From the NCBI GenBank assembly GCA_003214355.1, contig QCLS01000003.1, positions 62,001 through 126,000 of the forward strand: a DNA stretch of 64,000 nucleotides, read 5' to 3'. Within the stretch, counting starts at the first letter, position 1, and every line of letters starts with the position of its first letter. Made by a program: the position numbers and the translations under genes. Shown here piece after piece: positions 50,250-56,965 of this stretch. The DNA is from Prochlorococcus sp. AG-418-C09. GTDB lineage: Bacteria; Cyanobacteriota; Cyanobacteriia; PCC-6307; Cyanobiaceae. The notes beneath the pieces were generated by a model that saw only the letters and a list, made by a program, of their open reading frames with translations, was not told the origin of the DNA and searched no databases.

Positions 50250-50605
50250 TTAGTAGGTGGTGTAGCAGGAACAATCTTCAATGGCATCTGTTCAATCTTA
50301 ATTGTCTGAACAGTTCCACCGCCAGTAGATCCTTCGGTCTTGTCTTTCTTCTTGCTTGAAGTCTGAACACCAAAGGTAGCTAAAGTTCCTGTGAAGACCG
50401 AAGCTATAAAGGTCGGATCAATTTTCTGCTCTTGTACATAGCCAGGTATCTCGACGTAGTTCAATGTTAATATCCCTGCCGACCAGGTGAGTACCGCAAG
50501 TCTGACGATGGTAGATAGGAATGCTAGTTGCTCTTCCTTATCCTCAGCATGCTCTTTTAGTTTACCGAGGAGACCTTTCTTCTCCTCCTTCTTTACTTCT
50601 GCCAT
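50246..50605 (-). CDS. membrane protein with basic N-terminus, 119 aa
   Basis: Begins MAEVKKEEKKGLLGKLKEHA; hydrophobic segments FLSTIVRLAVLTWSAGIL and FIASVFTGTLATFGVQT; ends in a Gly/Thr/Lys stretch. Two transmembrane helices with a charged N-terminus: holin-like in outline, but no test possible. Overlaps ho1 by 4 bp. Confidence 0.65.
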   Translation of the reverse strand: MAEVKKEEKKGLLGKLKEHAEDKEEQLAFLSTIVRLAVLTWSAGILTLNYVEIPGYVQEQKIDPTFIASVFTGTLATFGVQTSSKKKDKTEGSTGGGTVQTIKIEQMPLKIVPATPPTK

Positions 50606-50609
50606 GTTC

Positions 50610-50813
50610 TTAGAATGGTAACGCAGGACCAGTTAGATCAGGAATAGCATTCTGGATGCCACCACCTATGTCAGGCATAACTGATTCCATTACTTTTGAT
50701 TTGATGTTATCTACGATAGCATCTTTTCTGATGAATACGTATCCACCAACGCCAACGACTCCTAGTGCTACTACACCAGAGAAGATAGCGATTCCGTTAA
50801 TAATTTTTTGCAT
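50610..50813 (-). CDS. small membrane protein, 67 aa
   Basis: MQKIINGIAIFSGVVALGVV then GVGGYVFIRKDAIVDNIKSK, one transmembrane helix, and an amphipathic C-terminal part ending GIQNAIPDLTGPALPF. Preceded by TATAAT and by the second copy of the repeated upstream element, so regulation is shared with cp12 in some way. Confidence 0.7.
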   Translation of the reverse strand: MQKIINGIAIFSGVVALGVVGVGGYVFIRKDAIVDNIKSKVMESVMPDIGGGIQNAIPDLTGPALPF

Positions 50814-50855
50814 AATAATTAAGTCAGTCTATTATATAGTCTAGAAAAATCATAG

Positions 50856-50892
50856 GGGTAAAAAAATACCCGAAAATTTTTTTCCACTTTTT
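50856..50892 (-). repeat. repeated upstream element, copy 2
   Basis: Minus-strand order: AAAAGTGG, A-run, TTTTCGGG, TATTTTTTTACCCC. Nearly identical to 41307-41342. The GGGTA...TACCC arms pair perfectly. Located about 45 bp upstream of the 67-residue membrane protein, followed by CTATATAATAG. Confidence 0.6.
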
Positions 50893-50906
50893 TGGTAACT
50901 AAAAAG

Positions 50907-51086
50907 TCAATTTAGATTATACTTTGTCTTACAATATTCTACGACACCATCAACATTATCATGTGTATCACACCACATGTCCGCACAATCATACACCTCT
51001 CTTGGTGATCTGTTTATAAAGGATGCCATCAGTTTTCTCAATACATTCTGACGGAGGTGTTGCTTTGAAGGTGTCCAGTCTTTCAT
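50907..51086 (-). CDS. small hypothetical protein, 59 aa
   Basis: MKDWTPSKQHLRQNVLRKLM then ASFINRSPREVYDCADMWCD and THDNVDGVVEYCKTKYNLN. Three Cys and a helical character. Stop lies 15 nt beyond the repeated element. It overlaps the upstream membrane protein by 4 bp. Unknown. Confidence 0.6.
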   Translation of the reverse strand: MKDWTPSKQHLRQNVLRKLMASFINRSPREVYDCADMWCDTHDNVDGVVEYCKTKYNLN

Positions 51087-51316
51087 CTTACTACCATGTC
51101 CTGTTCGTAATATTTATTGGGCGACCTTTCTATTCTACTAGGCATTGTGATAATGTCAATGGTTTCCTCGAACCATCTGTTCATTGACTTAGCCATAGCA
51201 CGATAAGATGTGCCAACGTAAAGTTGTCCCGCTACAACAGCAACAGTTGCTGCTCCCCAGAACATATAATAGAACCTAGACTTCAGTTGATGCCTGATTC
51301 CGTCACTCTTTTTCAT
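51083..51316 (-). CDS. membrane protein, 77 aa
   Basis: Begins MKKSDGIRHQLKSRFYYMFW, one helix (YYMFWGAATVAVVAGQLYVG), then a soluble domain (MNRWFEETIDIITMPSRIER). Similar small membrane proteins are common in cyanophages. Overlaps the upstream gene by 4 bp. Confidence 0.65.
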   Translation of the reverse strand: MKKSDGIRHQLKSRFYYMFWGAATVAVVAGQLYVGTSYRAMAKSMNRWFEETIDIITMPSRIERSPNKYYEQDMVVR

Positions 51317-51627
51317 AGTTTAGGTAGTTTTTCTAACACTTGTTGTGTGATGTCATCTATAATGTTGACATCTATGTCCATGAACGGTGGGATAATACCT
51401 AGGATTCTAAGTAGTCCGTCAATGAATAGTGCGAGCACAGTGAACCCCAGTATCATAGAGATAACTGTAGCGTCTCTGTTGTGCTTTGCCATTGATGCCT
51501 CATCAATAGCTCTTGCTTCTGACACAGCAGCAGCAATGAGAGCATTGACCTCTTCCTTAGTATAGGTATCTCTTTGAGATTTGTATGCGTCGGATAAAGG
51601 TATGTTCTGTATGAGTTTGTTAACCAT
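51313..51627 (-). CDS. membrane protein, 104 aa
   Basis: MVNKLIQNIPLSDAYKSQRD, with helical TYTKEEVNALIAAAVSEARA and a transmembrane helix (VISMILGFTVLALFIDGLLR), then an amphipathic end. Possibly a small virion or holin-type protein. Function unknown. Confidence 0.65.
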   Translation of the reverse strand: MVNKLIQNIPLSDAYKSQRDTYTKEEVNALIAAAVSEARAIDEASMAKHNRDATVISMILGFTVLALFIDGLLRILGIIPPFMDIDVNIIDDITQQVLEKLPKL

Positions 51628-51667
51628 TCTAGTATAGGATGTAGTCTAGTCTACCCTACCATGAATG

Positions 51668-52444
51668 TTATGTCAAGTACATTGCTGTCCTTGCTCCGAC
51701 AATACTTGGCCAGTCTTCTGCGATGGCAGCATTGACGTAGGTCATATGGGTAGTAGCAAGGGCAGTCTGACCTGAGTCGATCAGTTCTTTTTGTATCATG
51801 GTGTACTTTCCACCACCCTTTATTGTATCATATTTAGTTAAGTCATCAGCAGAAAACGATTCTGATTCGGTTTTCCACACAGGATATGTTAGTCCCTTTG
51901 GTTCTTCGTATATGTATCCGTCTCTAATAACATAGCTTGGAGACCATAATCTGTAGAAGGAATCGAACTCATCAATCATAGATTGTACCTTTGCCCAACC
52001 CTTTACTGGTTCCTTGATGAACAGTAGATGCTCACCAAAATAACTCTCCTTAATTACCTTGTAGTCTGGGAAGACAGTGCTTGCTGTACCCTTATCAGTA
52101 GATGGTATTCGGAAACCCTTGAACCATTTGTTCACCACTGTACCTCGCATGTCCTGATAGAACACACAGTCTCCAAACATGATCACAGTAGGTTGTGTAG
52201 ACCTACGCATAATCTCTGAGTATATAACATCTGAGTTCTTAAACGCACCAAGAGACCTAGAGTAGACAGCATCGTTGTCTAAACACCACTGCTTCACGTA
52301 CCTCATCTGCTCACCATGCCTAGCAGTATCATGTACTGTAGGTTTGATGCCAGGAAATCCAGTAGCAAATGTTTTTAATGATGTGACACCAGTAGCAAGT
52401 TCACTGGCACTGTTAGTGTCAATTATTATATGTACGTTCCACAT
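51668..52444 (-). CDS. unknown protein with glycosyltransferase-like start, 258 aa
   Basis: Begins MWNVHIIIDTNSASELATGV. A strand followed by TSLKTFATGFPGIKP and later TVIMFGDCVFYQD resembles the nucleotide-sugar binding Rossmann part of GT-A glycosyltransferases (strand, helix, G-D-x), but the usual D-x-D is not seen. Transcribed from a late promoter (CATAAATA) so it is likely a late or structural gene. Unassigned. Confidence 0.6.
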   Translation of the reverse strand: MWNVHIIIDTNSASELATGVTSLKTFATGFPGIKPTVHDTARHGEQMRYVKQWCLDNDAVYSRSLGAFKNSDVIYSEIMRRSTQPTVIMFGDCVFYQDMRGTVVNKWFKGFRIPSTDKGTASTVFPDYKVIKESYFGEHLLFIKEPVKGWAKVQSMIDEFDSFYRLWSPSYVIRDGYIYEEPKGLTYPVWKTESESFSADDLTKYDTIKGGGKYTMIQKELIDSGQTALATTHMTYVNAAIAEDWPSIVGARTAMYLT

Positions 52445-52463
52445 TGTGTTGAGAGTTTATTTT

Positions 52464-52471
52464 TATTTATG
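52464..52471 (-). promoter_or_regulatory. late promoter CATAAATA overlapping a stop codon
   Basis: Minus-strand CATAAATA just upstream of the 258-residue gene, ending 20 bp before its ATG. The TAA inside it is the stop codon of the Phd-like gene. Confidence 0.65.
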
Positions 52472-52637
52472 CTCCGTCGTCATGATCCCACAGATGCCTT
52501 AGATCCTCTGGGTTTTGAGGTACCATCAGCACTTTAGATCCATCTTCCTTCGCTAGGAGTATAGGTTCACCCTGCTCTACTCTATCAAGATATGATTTCT
52601 CATTCATCTTGAGTTGCTTCTCTGTAATTTCAATCAT
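52467..52637 (-). CDS. Phd/YefM antitoxin-like protein, 56 aa
   Basis: MIEITEKQLKMNEKSYLDRV then EQGEPILLAKEDGSKVLMVP. The pattern (I-T-x-x-x-x, helix, V-x-x-G-E-P-I-L-L-x-x-x-D-G-x-x-V-L-x-x-P) follows the DNA-binding part of Phd/YefM antitoxins. No RelE, YoeB or Doc-like toxin is adjacent; its partner, if any, may be in the host. ATG overlaps the upstream stop (ATGA). Confidence 0.65.
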   Translation of the reverse strand: MIEITEKQLKMNEKSYLDRVEQGEPILLAKEDGSKVLMVPQNPEDLRHLWDHDDGA

Positions 52638-52804
52638 TTTTGTAGAGTTACTTTCCAGTTGTACTTATAAAAGACTATGTTCAGTTGAACCCACTTAGCA
52701 TATGTTACCCCACGGTAACAGAGCAGAGCAAATACTTTCTCTGGGTTGTGCTTTTCTGGGTCATACTCAGGTAAGGTATGTCCCTCCCACCTGATCTTAA
52801 ACAT
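52634..52804 (-). CDS. small protein with DUF4278-like end, 56 aa
   Basis: Start at MFKIRWEGHTLPEYDPEKHN, containing LLCYRGVTYAKW. The Y-R-G-V-x-Y unit is the hallmark of DUF4278, a short family frequent in cyanobacteria and cyanophages. Stop overlaps the Phd-like gene (ATGA). Function unknown. Confidence 0.6.
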   Translation of the reverse strand: MFKIRWEGHTLPEYDPEKHNPEKVFALLCYRGVTYAKWVQLNIVFYKYNWKVTLQK

Positions 52805-52863
52805 TTTCTTAATCTCCTGTAACAATTTTATTTATTTGTTAGGAGATGTTCACATTGTACCAT

Positions 52864-52889
52864 AAAAAAAGAGGGTGTCAAGCACCCTC
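52864..52889 (-). terminator. terminator after the porin-like gene
   Basis: GAGGGTG (52871-52877), loop TCAAG, CACCCTC (52883-52889), followed on the minus strand by TTTTTTT. Rho-independent. A weaker hairpin GAGACC / GGTCTC lies at about 52906-52926 between it and the gene. Confidence 0.85.
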
Positions 52890-52934
52890 TGTAAGTTCCG
52901 AATTGTAGAGACCGCACGAAAGGTCTCACCTTAT

Positions 52935-53291
52935 TTAGAATGTGTACTTAGCACCAACTTTAACACCGTATGCGTTGTCAGCAGTCTCATCTGTTTGAAC
53001 AGATAACTCACCGTAAGCACCGATTGCGTCTGTAAGAGCAAGTGATCCACCAACGTAACCAATGAAGTCTGTTGAAGACTCACCGTTGTCTGGAGAATCT
53101 ACGATAGGACCACCAGATACATACCAGTTCTCACCTTCGTAACCGATCTGTAGTTCTGTTGATAGACCTGTGTAGTCATCACCTGAGTAAGACTGTACTG
53201 TTTCTACATTCACATAAGGACCAGCAAATGCTGCACCAGCTAGAAGGAATGGAGATGCTGCCACTGCAGCGATTGTTGATTTAATAGACAT
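52935..53291 (-). CDS. outer-membrane porin-like beta-barrel protein, 118 aa
   Basis: Starts MSIKSTIAAVAASPFLLAGA, a signal peptide ending AFA. The mature part has alternating beta strands (NVETVQSYSGDDYTGLSTEL, QIGYEGENWYVSGGP, GAYGELSVQTDETADN) and ends YGVKVGAKYTF with a terminal Phe, as in outer-membrane barrels. Small for a porin (four to six strands). It is read from a strong sigma-70-like promoter through a structured leader. In cyanophages such proteins are frequent, but their role is not settled. Confidence 0.75.
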   Translation of the reverse strand: MSIKSTIAAVAASPFLLAGAAFAGPYVNVETVQSYSGDDYTGLSTELQIGYEGENWYVSGGPIVDSPDNGESSTDFIGYVGGSLALTDAIGAYGELSVQTDETADNAYGVKVGAKYTF

Positions 53292-53439
53292 GAATTTTGT
53301 TATAGTCTCTCGCAAGGGAAAACCCCTGCGGATGGAAATACCTTCGACAAAAGTATCTTACATCACGTAGGGGCACGATCTTTCGATCCCTGTGTTATGT
53401 AATGTTATTTAGTATACAATATCTTTGGGATCATGTCAA
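53292..53439 (-). promoter_or_regulatory. sigma-70-like promoter and structured leader of porin-like gene
   Basis: TTGACA (complement at 53434-53439), 17-bp spacer, TATACT (complement at 53411-53416). The leader of about 110 nt holds a GATC-GAAA-GATC hairpin with a GNRA-type loop inside a GGG..CCC stem, and just before the gene CGCAGGG-GTTTT-CCCTTGCG. Both could control translation. Position of the -35 lies at the end of the upstream oxygenase gene. Confidence 0.7.
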
Positions 53440-53444
53440 GGTCC

Positions 53445-54140
53445 TCATGCCACAACAACATCTGTCACACGATATGTCTCTCCAAAATTTCTCTCTGCGG
53501 GTTCCTTAAGAACAAAATGATCAAACAAATCACCACACATATGAGTGTGTGTAAGGTAGTTCTCTCCCTCGAATGGTATAATAGGACACTTATCATACAT
53601 GCCTTTGATCATGGTGTAAGGATAGTATGCCATCTCTTTTGATCGAGTCAACCCTTTGGGTCTCCTGTCTGTCCACACGTTCACATATAATTTACAGTCA
53701 TCATGGCTTGCCATGTCTGACCATGCTACATTACCATCCCATATTACAGTCTTACCCTCTGCTCCATATGAATAGACACACTCCGTAGGTTTGATGTCAC
53801 CATAGGTCATGTTACTGATACATGTAGCACCCTTATCAAGAGTCATGTTGATACATGCTGACCACTTAGGGTGTGTGATCTGTGGATCTCTTTCATCCTT
53901 ATCAAAGTGAAAGGGATCAAAACTATTACCGTTCTCTGATTTGTATACCCAATACTCCATACCTTTATAGTCACCAGTAAGGAAAGCATAGTACCACTGG
54001 TGTAGATACTCTTCAATAAAATTCCTTGGAGCATCGTCCTTACCTAACCAATAGTTCTTACGACCTATCGAGTTACAGTTGTGCTGTAAGGTACAGTTCA
54101 CATTAGGTGTATGTACATCTAGATATGATCTAATTAACAT
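53445..54140 (-). CDS. 2OG-Fe(II) oxygenase-like protein, 231 aa
   Basis: Begins MLIRSYLDVHTPNVNCTLQH. FDPFHFDKDERDPQITHPKW supplies H-x-D and a His, followed by NMTLDKGATCISNM; later TVIWDGNVAWSDMASHDDCK supplies further His. The arrangement is that of a 2OG-type jelly-roll, with ligands in order but with unusual spacing. Overlaps the 58-residue gene by 11 bp. Confidence 0.6.
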   Translation of the reverse strand: MLIRSYLDVHTPNVNCTLQHNCNSIGRKNYWLGKDDAPRNFIEEYLHQWYYAFLTGDYKGMEYWVYKSENGNSFDPFHFDKDERDPQITHPKWSACINMTLDKGATCISNMTYGDIKPTECVYSYGAEGKTVIWDGNVAWSDMASHDDCKLYVNVWTDRRPKGLTRSKEMAYYPYTMIKGMYDKCPIIPFEGENYLTHTHMCGDLFDHFVLKEPAERNFGETYRVTDVVVA

Positions 54141-54306
54141 CCCTCACTGTTCCTGTTGGTTCAGACTCAACCATAGTTTGATATTGTATGCGTGTCATGT
54201 CCCATGCCATGTCCTTTACCTTTCTCTCCGCTGCCTTCTCATCGTCAGCATCTACTCTGACCCACGTCCTGTAGGTACAGACAGTTTCTACATCGTACTG
54301 TTTCAT
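54130..54306 (-). CDS. small hypothetical protein, 58 aa
   Basis: MKQYDVETVCTYRTWVRVDA then DDEKAAERKVKDMAWDMTRI, a compact alpha/beta protein like small phage domain proteins. Start overlaps the upstream gene by 4 bp; unknown. Confidence 0.6.
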   Translation of the reverse strand: MKQYDVETVCTYRTWVRVDADDEKAAERKVKDMAWDMTRIQYQTMVESEPTGTVRDVN

Positions 54307-54518
54307 CCTTGATCCTTGAGTAAAAAATGTTTCTTAATCACTGTGATCTGATCCTCATACTTAGCGATCATGTTTAACTCTTCTTCGATTGCTTCCATGA
54401 CGTTGGAGTGTTCACCAATACCAACAGGGTTAGCTAAGTAAACTTCTACATTCATTTTGTGCTTCTGTATATCTCCTTGAGCATGAGCAAGAAGAGCACT
54501 CACCATTTGGTTTCTCAT
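54303..54518 (-). CDS. conserved cyanophage protein, 71 aa
   Basis: MRNQMVSALLAHAQGDIQKH then KMNVEVYLANPVGIGEHSNV and MEAIEEELNMIAKYEDQITV. This sequence type (R-N-Q-M ... N-V-E-V-Y-L-x-N-P-V-G-[IV]-G-E-H) is recalled as very widespread in cyanomyoviruses. Helical and soluble; function unknown. Confidence 0.8.
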   Translation of the reverse strand: MRNQMVSALLAHAQGDIQKHKMNVEVYLANPVGIGEHSNVMEAIEEELNMIAKYEDQITVIKKHFLLKDQG

Positions 54519-54988
54519 TTTTTAATATCTATAAAGATTAGTTCTAGGTCACCATCGGATACATTGTATGCCTCATGTGTTACGTCTTGGACATCCCACA
54601 CTCCATACTCACCTGACCTCCATGGTTTCTTCTCTCCATCCCACACCATGTAACAGCATTTGTCACAGGGTACGACGAGAGGTATGTGTATCCTTCTATA
54701 TCTATCAGGGTAGACAGGAGGATCACGATGCTTAGGTAGTTTAGTTCCTGCGTAGAACATAGCACCTGTAGCAAATAGTACTTCATCCTTAGATAGAATG
54801 TCAATGACCTTCTTATCATCTATTAATGATGTACGTACACCAGAGAATGCTTTACCTGTACCCTTCAACCAACACATACCTATGGGTTGGTTCGAGTATC
54901 CCTCAGCAGTAGGAGCATTTTTATAGGGTAGTTCAGTTGTCATACCCCACTCGTATATGATGTCTAACTCTTTAGTTGTCAGCATCAA
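54515..54988 (-). CDS. aspartyl/asparaginyl beta-hydroxylase-like protein
   Basis: A 157-residue protein. PKHRDPPVYPDRYRRIHIPL then CYMVWDGEKKPWRSGEYGVW and VWDVQDVTHEAYNVSDGDLE: H-x-D, an Arg-rich strand, and a distal His in THEAYN, matching the Asp_Arg_Hydrox family (2OG-Fe type). Substrate not known. Start overlaps the upstream stop by 17 bp. Confidence 0.75.
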   Translation of the reverse strand: MMLTTKELDIIYEWGMTTELPYKNAPTAEGYSNQPIGMCWLKGTGKAFSGVRTSLIDDKKVIDILSKDEVLFATGAMFYAGTKLPKHRDPPVYPDRYRRIHIPLVVPCDKCCYMVWDGEKKPWRSGEYGVWDVQDVTHEAYNVSDGDLELIFIDIKK

Positions 54989-55412
54989 AATAATCCTTAC
55001 GCATATACCTACCTAGTATATTATTATTATAGTATTTTGGCAAGCCATCTACTGACTCGGTGAGCACGTTGTTGAGGAAGAGCTGTCGGGTCTCTTCATA
55101 GTTGACTCTTCCGAGGGTCTTGTGGACTGAGAGGATTTCTCTTCTGAAATTCTCTCTGCCCAGATCTTTAATGTCTCGTTTAAGCTCCTCAGAGCTTCCA
55201 AAGTATCGCTTCCAGTCTGATTCAGAAGTGACTCTACGCTTTCCTCCTTTGGGTTTTCTTTTTTGCCAGAAATATTTTCTTCCGATATATTGTTTGCCCG
55301 TGCTGAGATTTGTAATGCGGTAGACGAAACCGAAGAGATCATTAATATCGTCAGAAGTGAAAGCTGAACCTTTGTAGTACCAGGGATTTTCATAATCAAT
55401 CGGGGTATCCAT
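54972..55412 (-). CDS. GIY-YIG-like endonuclease
   Basis: Start at MDTPIDYENPWYYKGSAF; a further ATG is 15 bp upstream. LFGFVYRITNLSTGKQYIGR then KYFWQKRKPKGG corresponds to the GIY-YIG region (V-Y-x-I-T ... Y-I-G-x-K), followed by SDWKRYFGSSEELKRDIKDL and NFRREIL with the conserved Arg and Glu. A homing-type or host-DNA-degrading nuclease is likely. Known in T4-like phages. Confidence 0.75.
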   Translation of the reverse strand: MDTPIDYENPWYYKGSAFTSDDINDLFGFVYRITNLSTGKQYIGRKYFWQKRKPKGGKRRVTSESDWKRYFGSSEELKRDIKDLGRENFRREILSVHKTLGRVNYEETRQLFLNNVLTESVDGLPKYYNNNILGRYMRKDYFDADN

Positions 55413-55545
55413 CGTCATCATCTTCACCTACATAATAACCATCTTCATCTCGATACTTATCGACATCAGAATATACCTCTACCTTTAGTTCTGCTAGTAC
55501 TTCTTCAAGTTGTTCAAGCAGTTGCTTGAGTCTGTTTCGCTGCAT
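55396..55545 (-). CDS. small acidic protein, 49 aa
   Basis: MQRNRLKQLLEQLEEVLAEL followed by an acidic tail (GYYVGEDDDDGYPD). A leading coiled-coil-like helix. Overlaps the GIY-YIG gene by 17 bp. Unknown function. Confidence 0.55.
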   Translation of the reverse strand: MQRNRLKQLLEQLEEVLAELKVEVYSDVDKYRDEDGYYVGEDDDDGYPD

Positions 55546-55578
55546 AAAAAAATCCCCGACTACTATATGTAGCGGGGA
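55546..55578 (-). terminator. terminator, strong hairpin
   Basis: TCCCCG with CTAC (55553-55563), loop TATAT, GTAG with CGGGGA (55569-55578), one bulge; on the minus strand followed by TTTTTTT. It lies directly upstream of the 49-residue gene start and ends the transcript of the 30-residue gene and DUF4278 gene. Confidence 0.85.
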
Positions 55579-55584
55579 ATACTT

Positions 55585-55677
55585 TTAAGCATTCTTCTCT
55601 TTGTAGAGAAGCATAGTCTCAGCATAGATTAGTGATAGGAAAACTACTGAAGCAGCAGAGATCCATAGTACTTCCAT
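55585..55677 (-). CDS. small membrane protein, 30 aa
   Basis: MEVLWISAASVVFLSLIYAE then TMLLYKEKNA: one transmembrane helix, cytoplasmic Lys-rich end. ATG overlaps the DUF4278-like gene stop (TAATG), so it is expressed with it under the riboswitch. Confidence 0.6.
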   Translation of the reverse strand: MEVLWISAASVVFLSLIYAETMLLYKEKNA

Positions 55678-55784
55678 TACTTAGCGTGAGCAATGCCACG
55701 ATAGGTAAGTTCGACCTCTTTTTGCTGCTGAGCTTTCTTGTTGTTGGTGTCGTACTTAACACCACGATAAGTGACTTGTGCCAT
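55677..55784 (-). CDS. DUF4278-like peptide under riboswitch control, 35 aa
   Basis: MAQVTYRGVKYDTNNKKAQQ then QKEVELTYRGIAHAK. Two Y-R-G units as in DUF4278 proteins. The candidate glutamine-type riboswitch lies immediately upstream, and glutamine riboswitches of the downstream-peptide class are known to precede such short open frames in marine cyanobacteria and phages. An AGGAGA ribosome-binding site is present. Function unknown. Confidence 0.75.
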   Translation of the reverse strand: MAQVTYRGVKYDTNNKKAQQQKEVELTYRGIAHAK

Positions 55785-55817
55785 GAGATTTTCTCCTGAA
55801 ATAGTAGGGGTTTTTAA

Positions 55818-55895
55818 TCCCGTTCCTTCAGTCGGCTTTTGCGTCCCCCTGCCAGAGGGATGAACGATCCGTTCCGAGTCGGCTTACTTGCGTCC
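55818..55895 (-). ncRNA. candidate glutamine (downstream-peptide type) riboswitch, with extra half copy
   Basis: Minus-strand core 55866-55821: CGTTCATCC, hairpin CCCTC-TGGC-AGGGG, GGACGCAAAAGCCGACTG, AAGGAACG. CGTTC pairs with GAACG to close the domain. This matches the glutamine-II / downstream-peptide RNA pattern (GUUCAYCC ... GGACG-AAG ... GAAGGAACG). A second block GGACGCAAGTAAGCCGACT then GGAACGG (55869-55895) precedes it, overlapping the stop codon of the upstream gene. Located before the DUF4278-like peptide. Confidence 0.75.
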
Positions 55896-56114
55896 TATGA
55901 TGTAAGCATCACATTCACCTTCAACTTTCGTACGAAGGTAATCAATAAGGTACTCGTGTGCGTCAGAGTTGAGACTCTTATCACTAAGGATCTCTATTCT
56001 GTTGCGGTTCCAGTCTGCACACGACATATCCCAGTGGAATGAGTTGTGTTCAGATAGAAGTGTTGCGAGTAGTGCTACTTCAATCATTGGATGAACGTAA
56101 AGGTATGTTAGCAT
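55884..56114 (-). CDS. hypothetical protein, 76 aa
   Basis: MLTYLYVHPMIEVALLATLL then SEHNSFHWDMSCADWNRNRI and EGECDAYIIGRK. The end of the coding region is part of the riboswitch duplication (stop is inside GGACGCAAGTAAG). An internal ATG at codon 10 is an alternative start. Cys/Trp-rich centre. Function unknown. Confidence 0.65.
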   Translation of the reverse strand: MLTYLYVHPMIEVALLATLLSEHNSFHWDMSCADWNRNRIEILSDKSLNSDAHEYLIDYLRTKVEGECDAYIIGRK

Positions 56115-56145
56115 ACCTACACATATTTAGCAACTTTATGTTACC

Positions 56146-56739
56146 TTAACCTTGTACGGATAACCACTCCACCCATCCAGTACATATATACTTCTCATGT
56201 TTTTTTGATATCTCTCCTACATGCTTGTGCGTGAAAGTCGCAGGGAATACTACAGTCTTACCCTTCTCTGCGTGGATAGTGAACCCATCATTGTTCACCA
56301 TAATAGTACCACCATCAGGCACGTCGTTGAGATAAGTTATGTAAACTAACACCCGACTCATCACTGCTGACTCAGCATCTATATGTGGGAAGTAATATCC
56401 CTCACCAGGTTGATAGTATTGTATCTGTGGTAAGACTTTGATCCCTATAGGTGGTGGTAGCTTGAAGTGCTCCCAGTAATCTGAGTAGCAGTCAGTTACG
56501 AAGTCCATGTAGTCACGTAGACCCCAGACATCATCACCCATCTCTCCGTTCCAGATGTCCTCGAATGGCATCTCTGTACTCTTCTTCTTATCAGGTTGTG
56601 GTTTACCCTGTGGGCAATCTATACTACCTACCCTACCTTCCTTAGTAAAACCTTGACGATCTGCTTCTTTATAAAACTCTATTAATTTATCACATTGTTC
56701 TGGGTCACCCCAGTACTCTCTAATATATTGATCATTCAT
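56146..56739 (-). CDS. 2OG-Fe(II) oxygenase
   Basis: A 197-residue protein. YYFPHIDAESAVMSRVLVYI gives H-x-D, TYLNDVPDGGTIMVNNDGFT the following strand, and GKTVVFPATFTHKHVGEISK the distal His. One of about eight oxygenase-like proteins in the window. Overlaps the upstream 77-residue gene by 8 bp. Confidence 0.82.
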   Translation of the reverse strand: MNDQYIREYWGDPEQCDKLIEFYKEADRQGFTKEGRVGSIDCPQGKPQPDKKKSTEMPFEDIWNGEMGDDVWGLRDYMDFVTDCYSDYWEHFKLPPPIGIKVLPQIQYYQPGEGYYFPHIDAESAVMSRVLVYITYLNDVPDGGTIMVNNDGFTIHAEKGKTVVFPATFTHKHVGEISKKHEKYICTGWVEWLSVQG

Positions 56740-56965
56740 ATCGTTTGAAGAACTCTTTCAATGTGGTCTGATGACCTGACTCTCTACTAGGTGGTTCCTT
56801 GATCCCCTTCATCCTCTTGTAATCGTTGTGCATCGCTTGGAGTAACCATGCCTGTGCTAATTGTTGGGGTCCCTCTTTCAACAACTGGATTTGAAATTTC
56901 GATAGACCAGCCTTCATCTCCAAATACTCCTGTCTCCACAACGTGTGGGGTTGTTGGTTCGTCAT
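56732..56965 (-). CDS. hypothetical protein, 77 aa, overlapping another gene
   Basis: MTNQQPHTLWRQEYLEMKAG then LSKFQIQLLKEGPQQLAQAW and TTLKEFFKRYE. Helical. It lies in a different frame over 179 bp of the 133-residue gene. Both look like proteins, so either a real overlap or one is wrong. If real, the start is inside the other gene. Confidence 0.55.
   Translation of the reverse strand: MTNQQPHTLWRQEYLEMKAGLSKFQIQLLKEGPQQLAQAWLLQAMHNDYKRMKGIKEPPSRESGHQTTLKEFFKRYE

Noticed and set aside
55049-55399. 116-codon Ser/Glu-rich frame inside the GIY-YIG gene
   Set aside because: Shadow of the nuclease gene; the GIY-YIG frame has clear family motifs.
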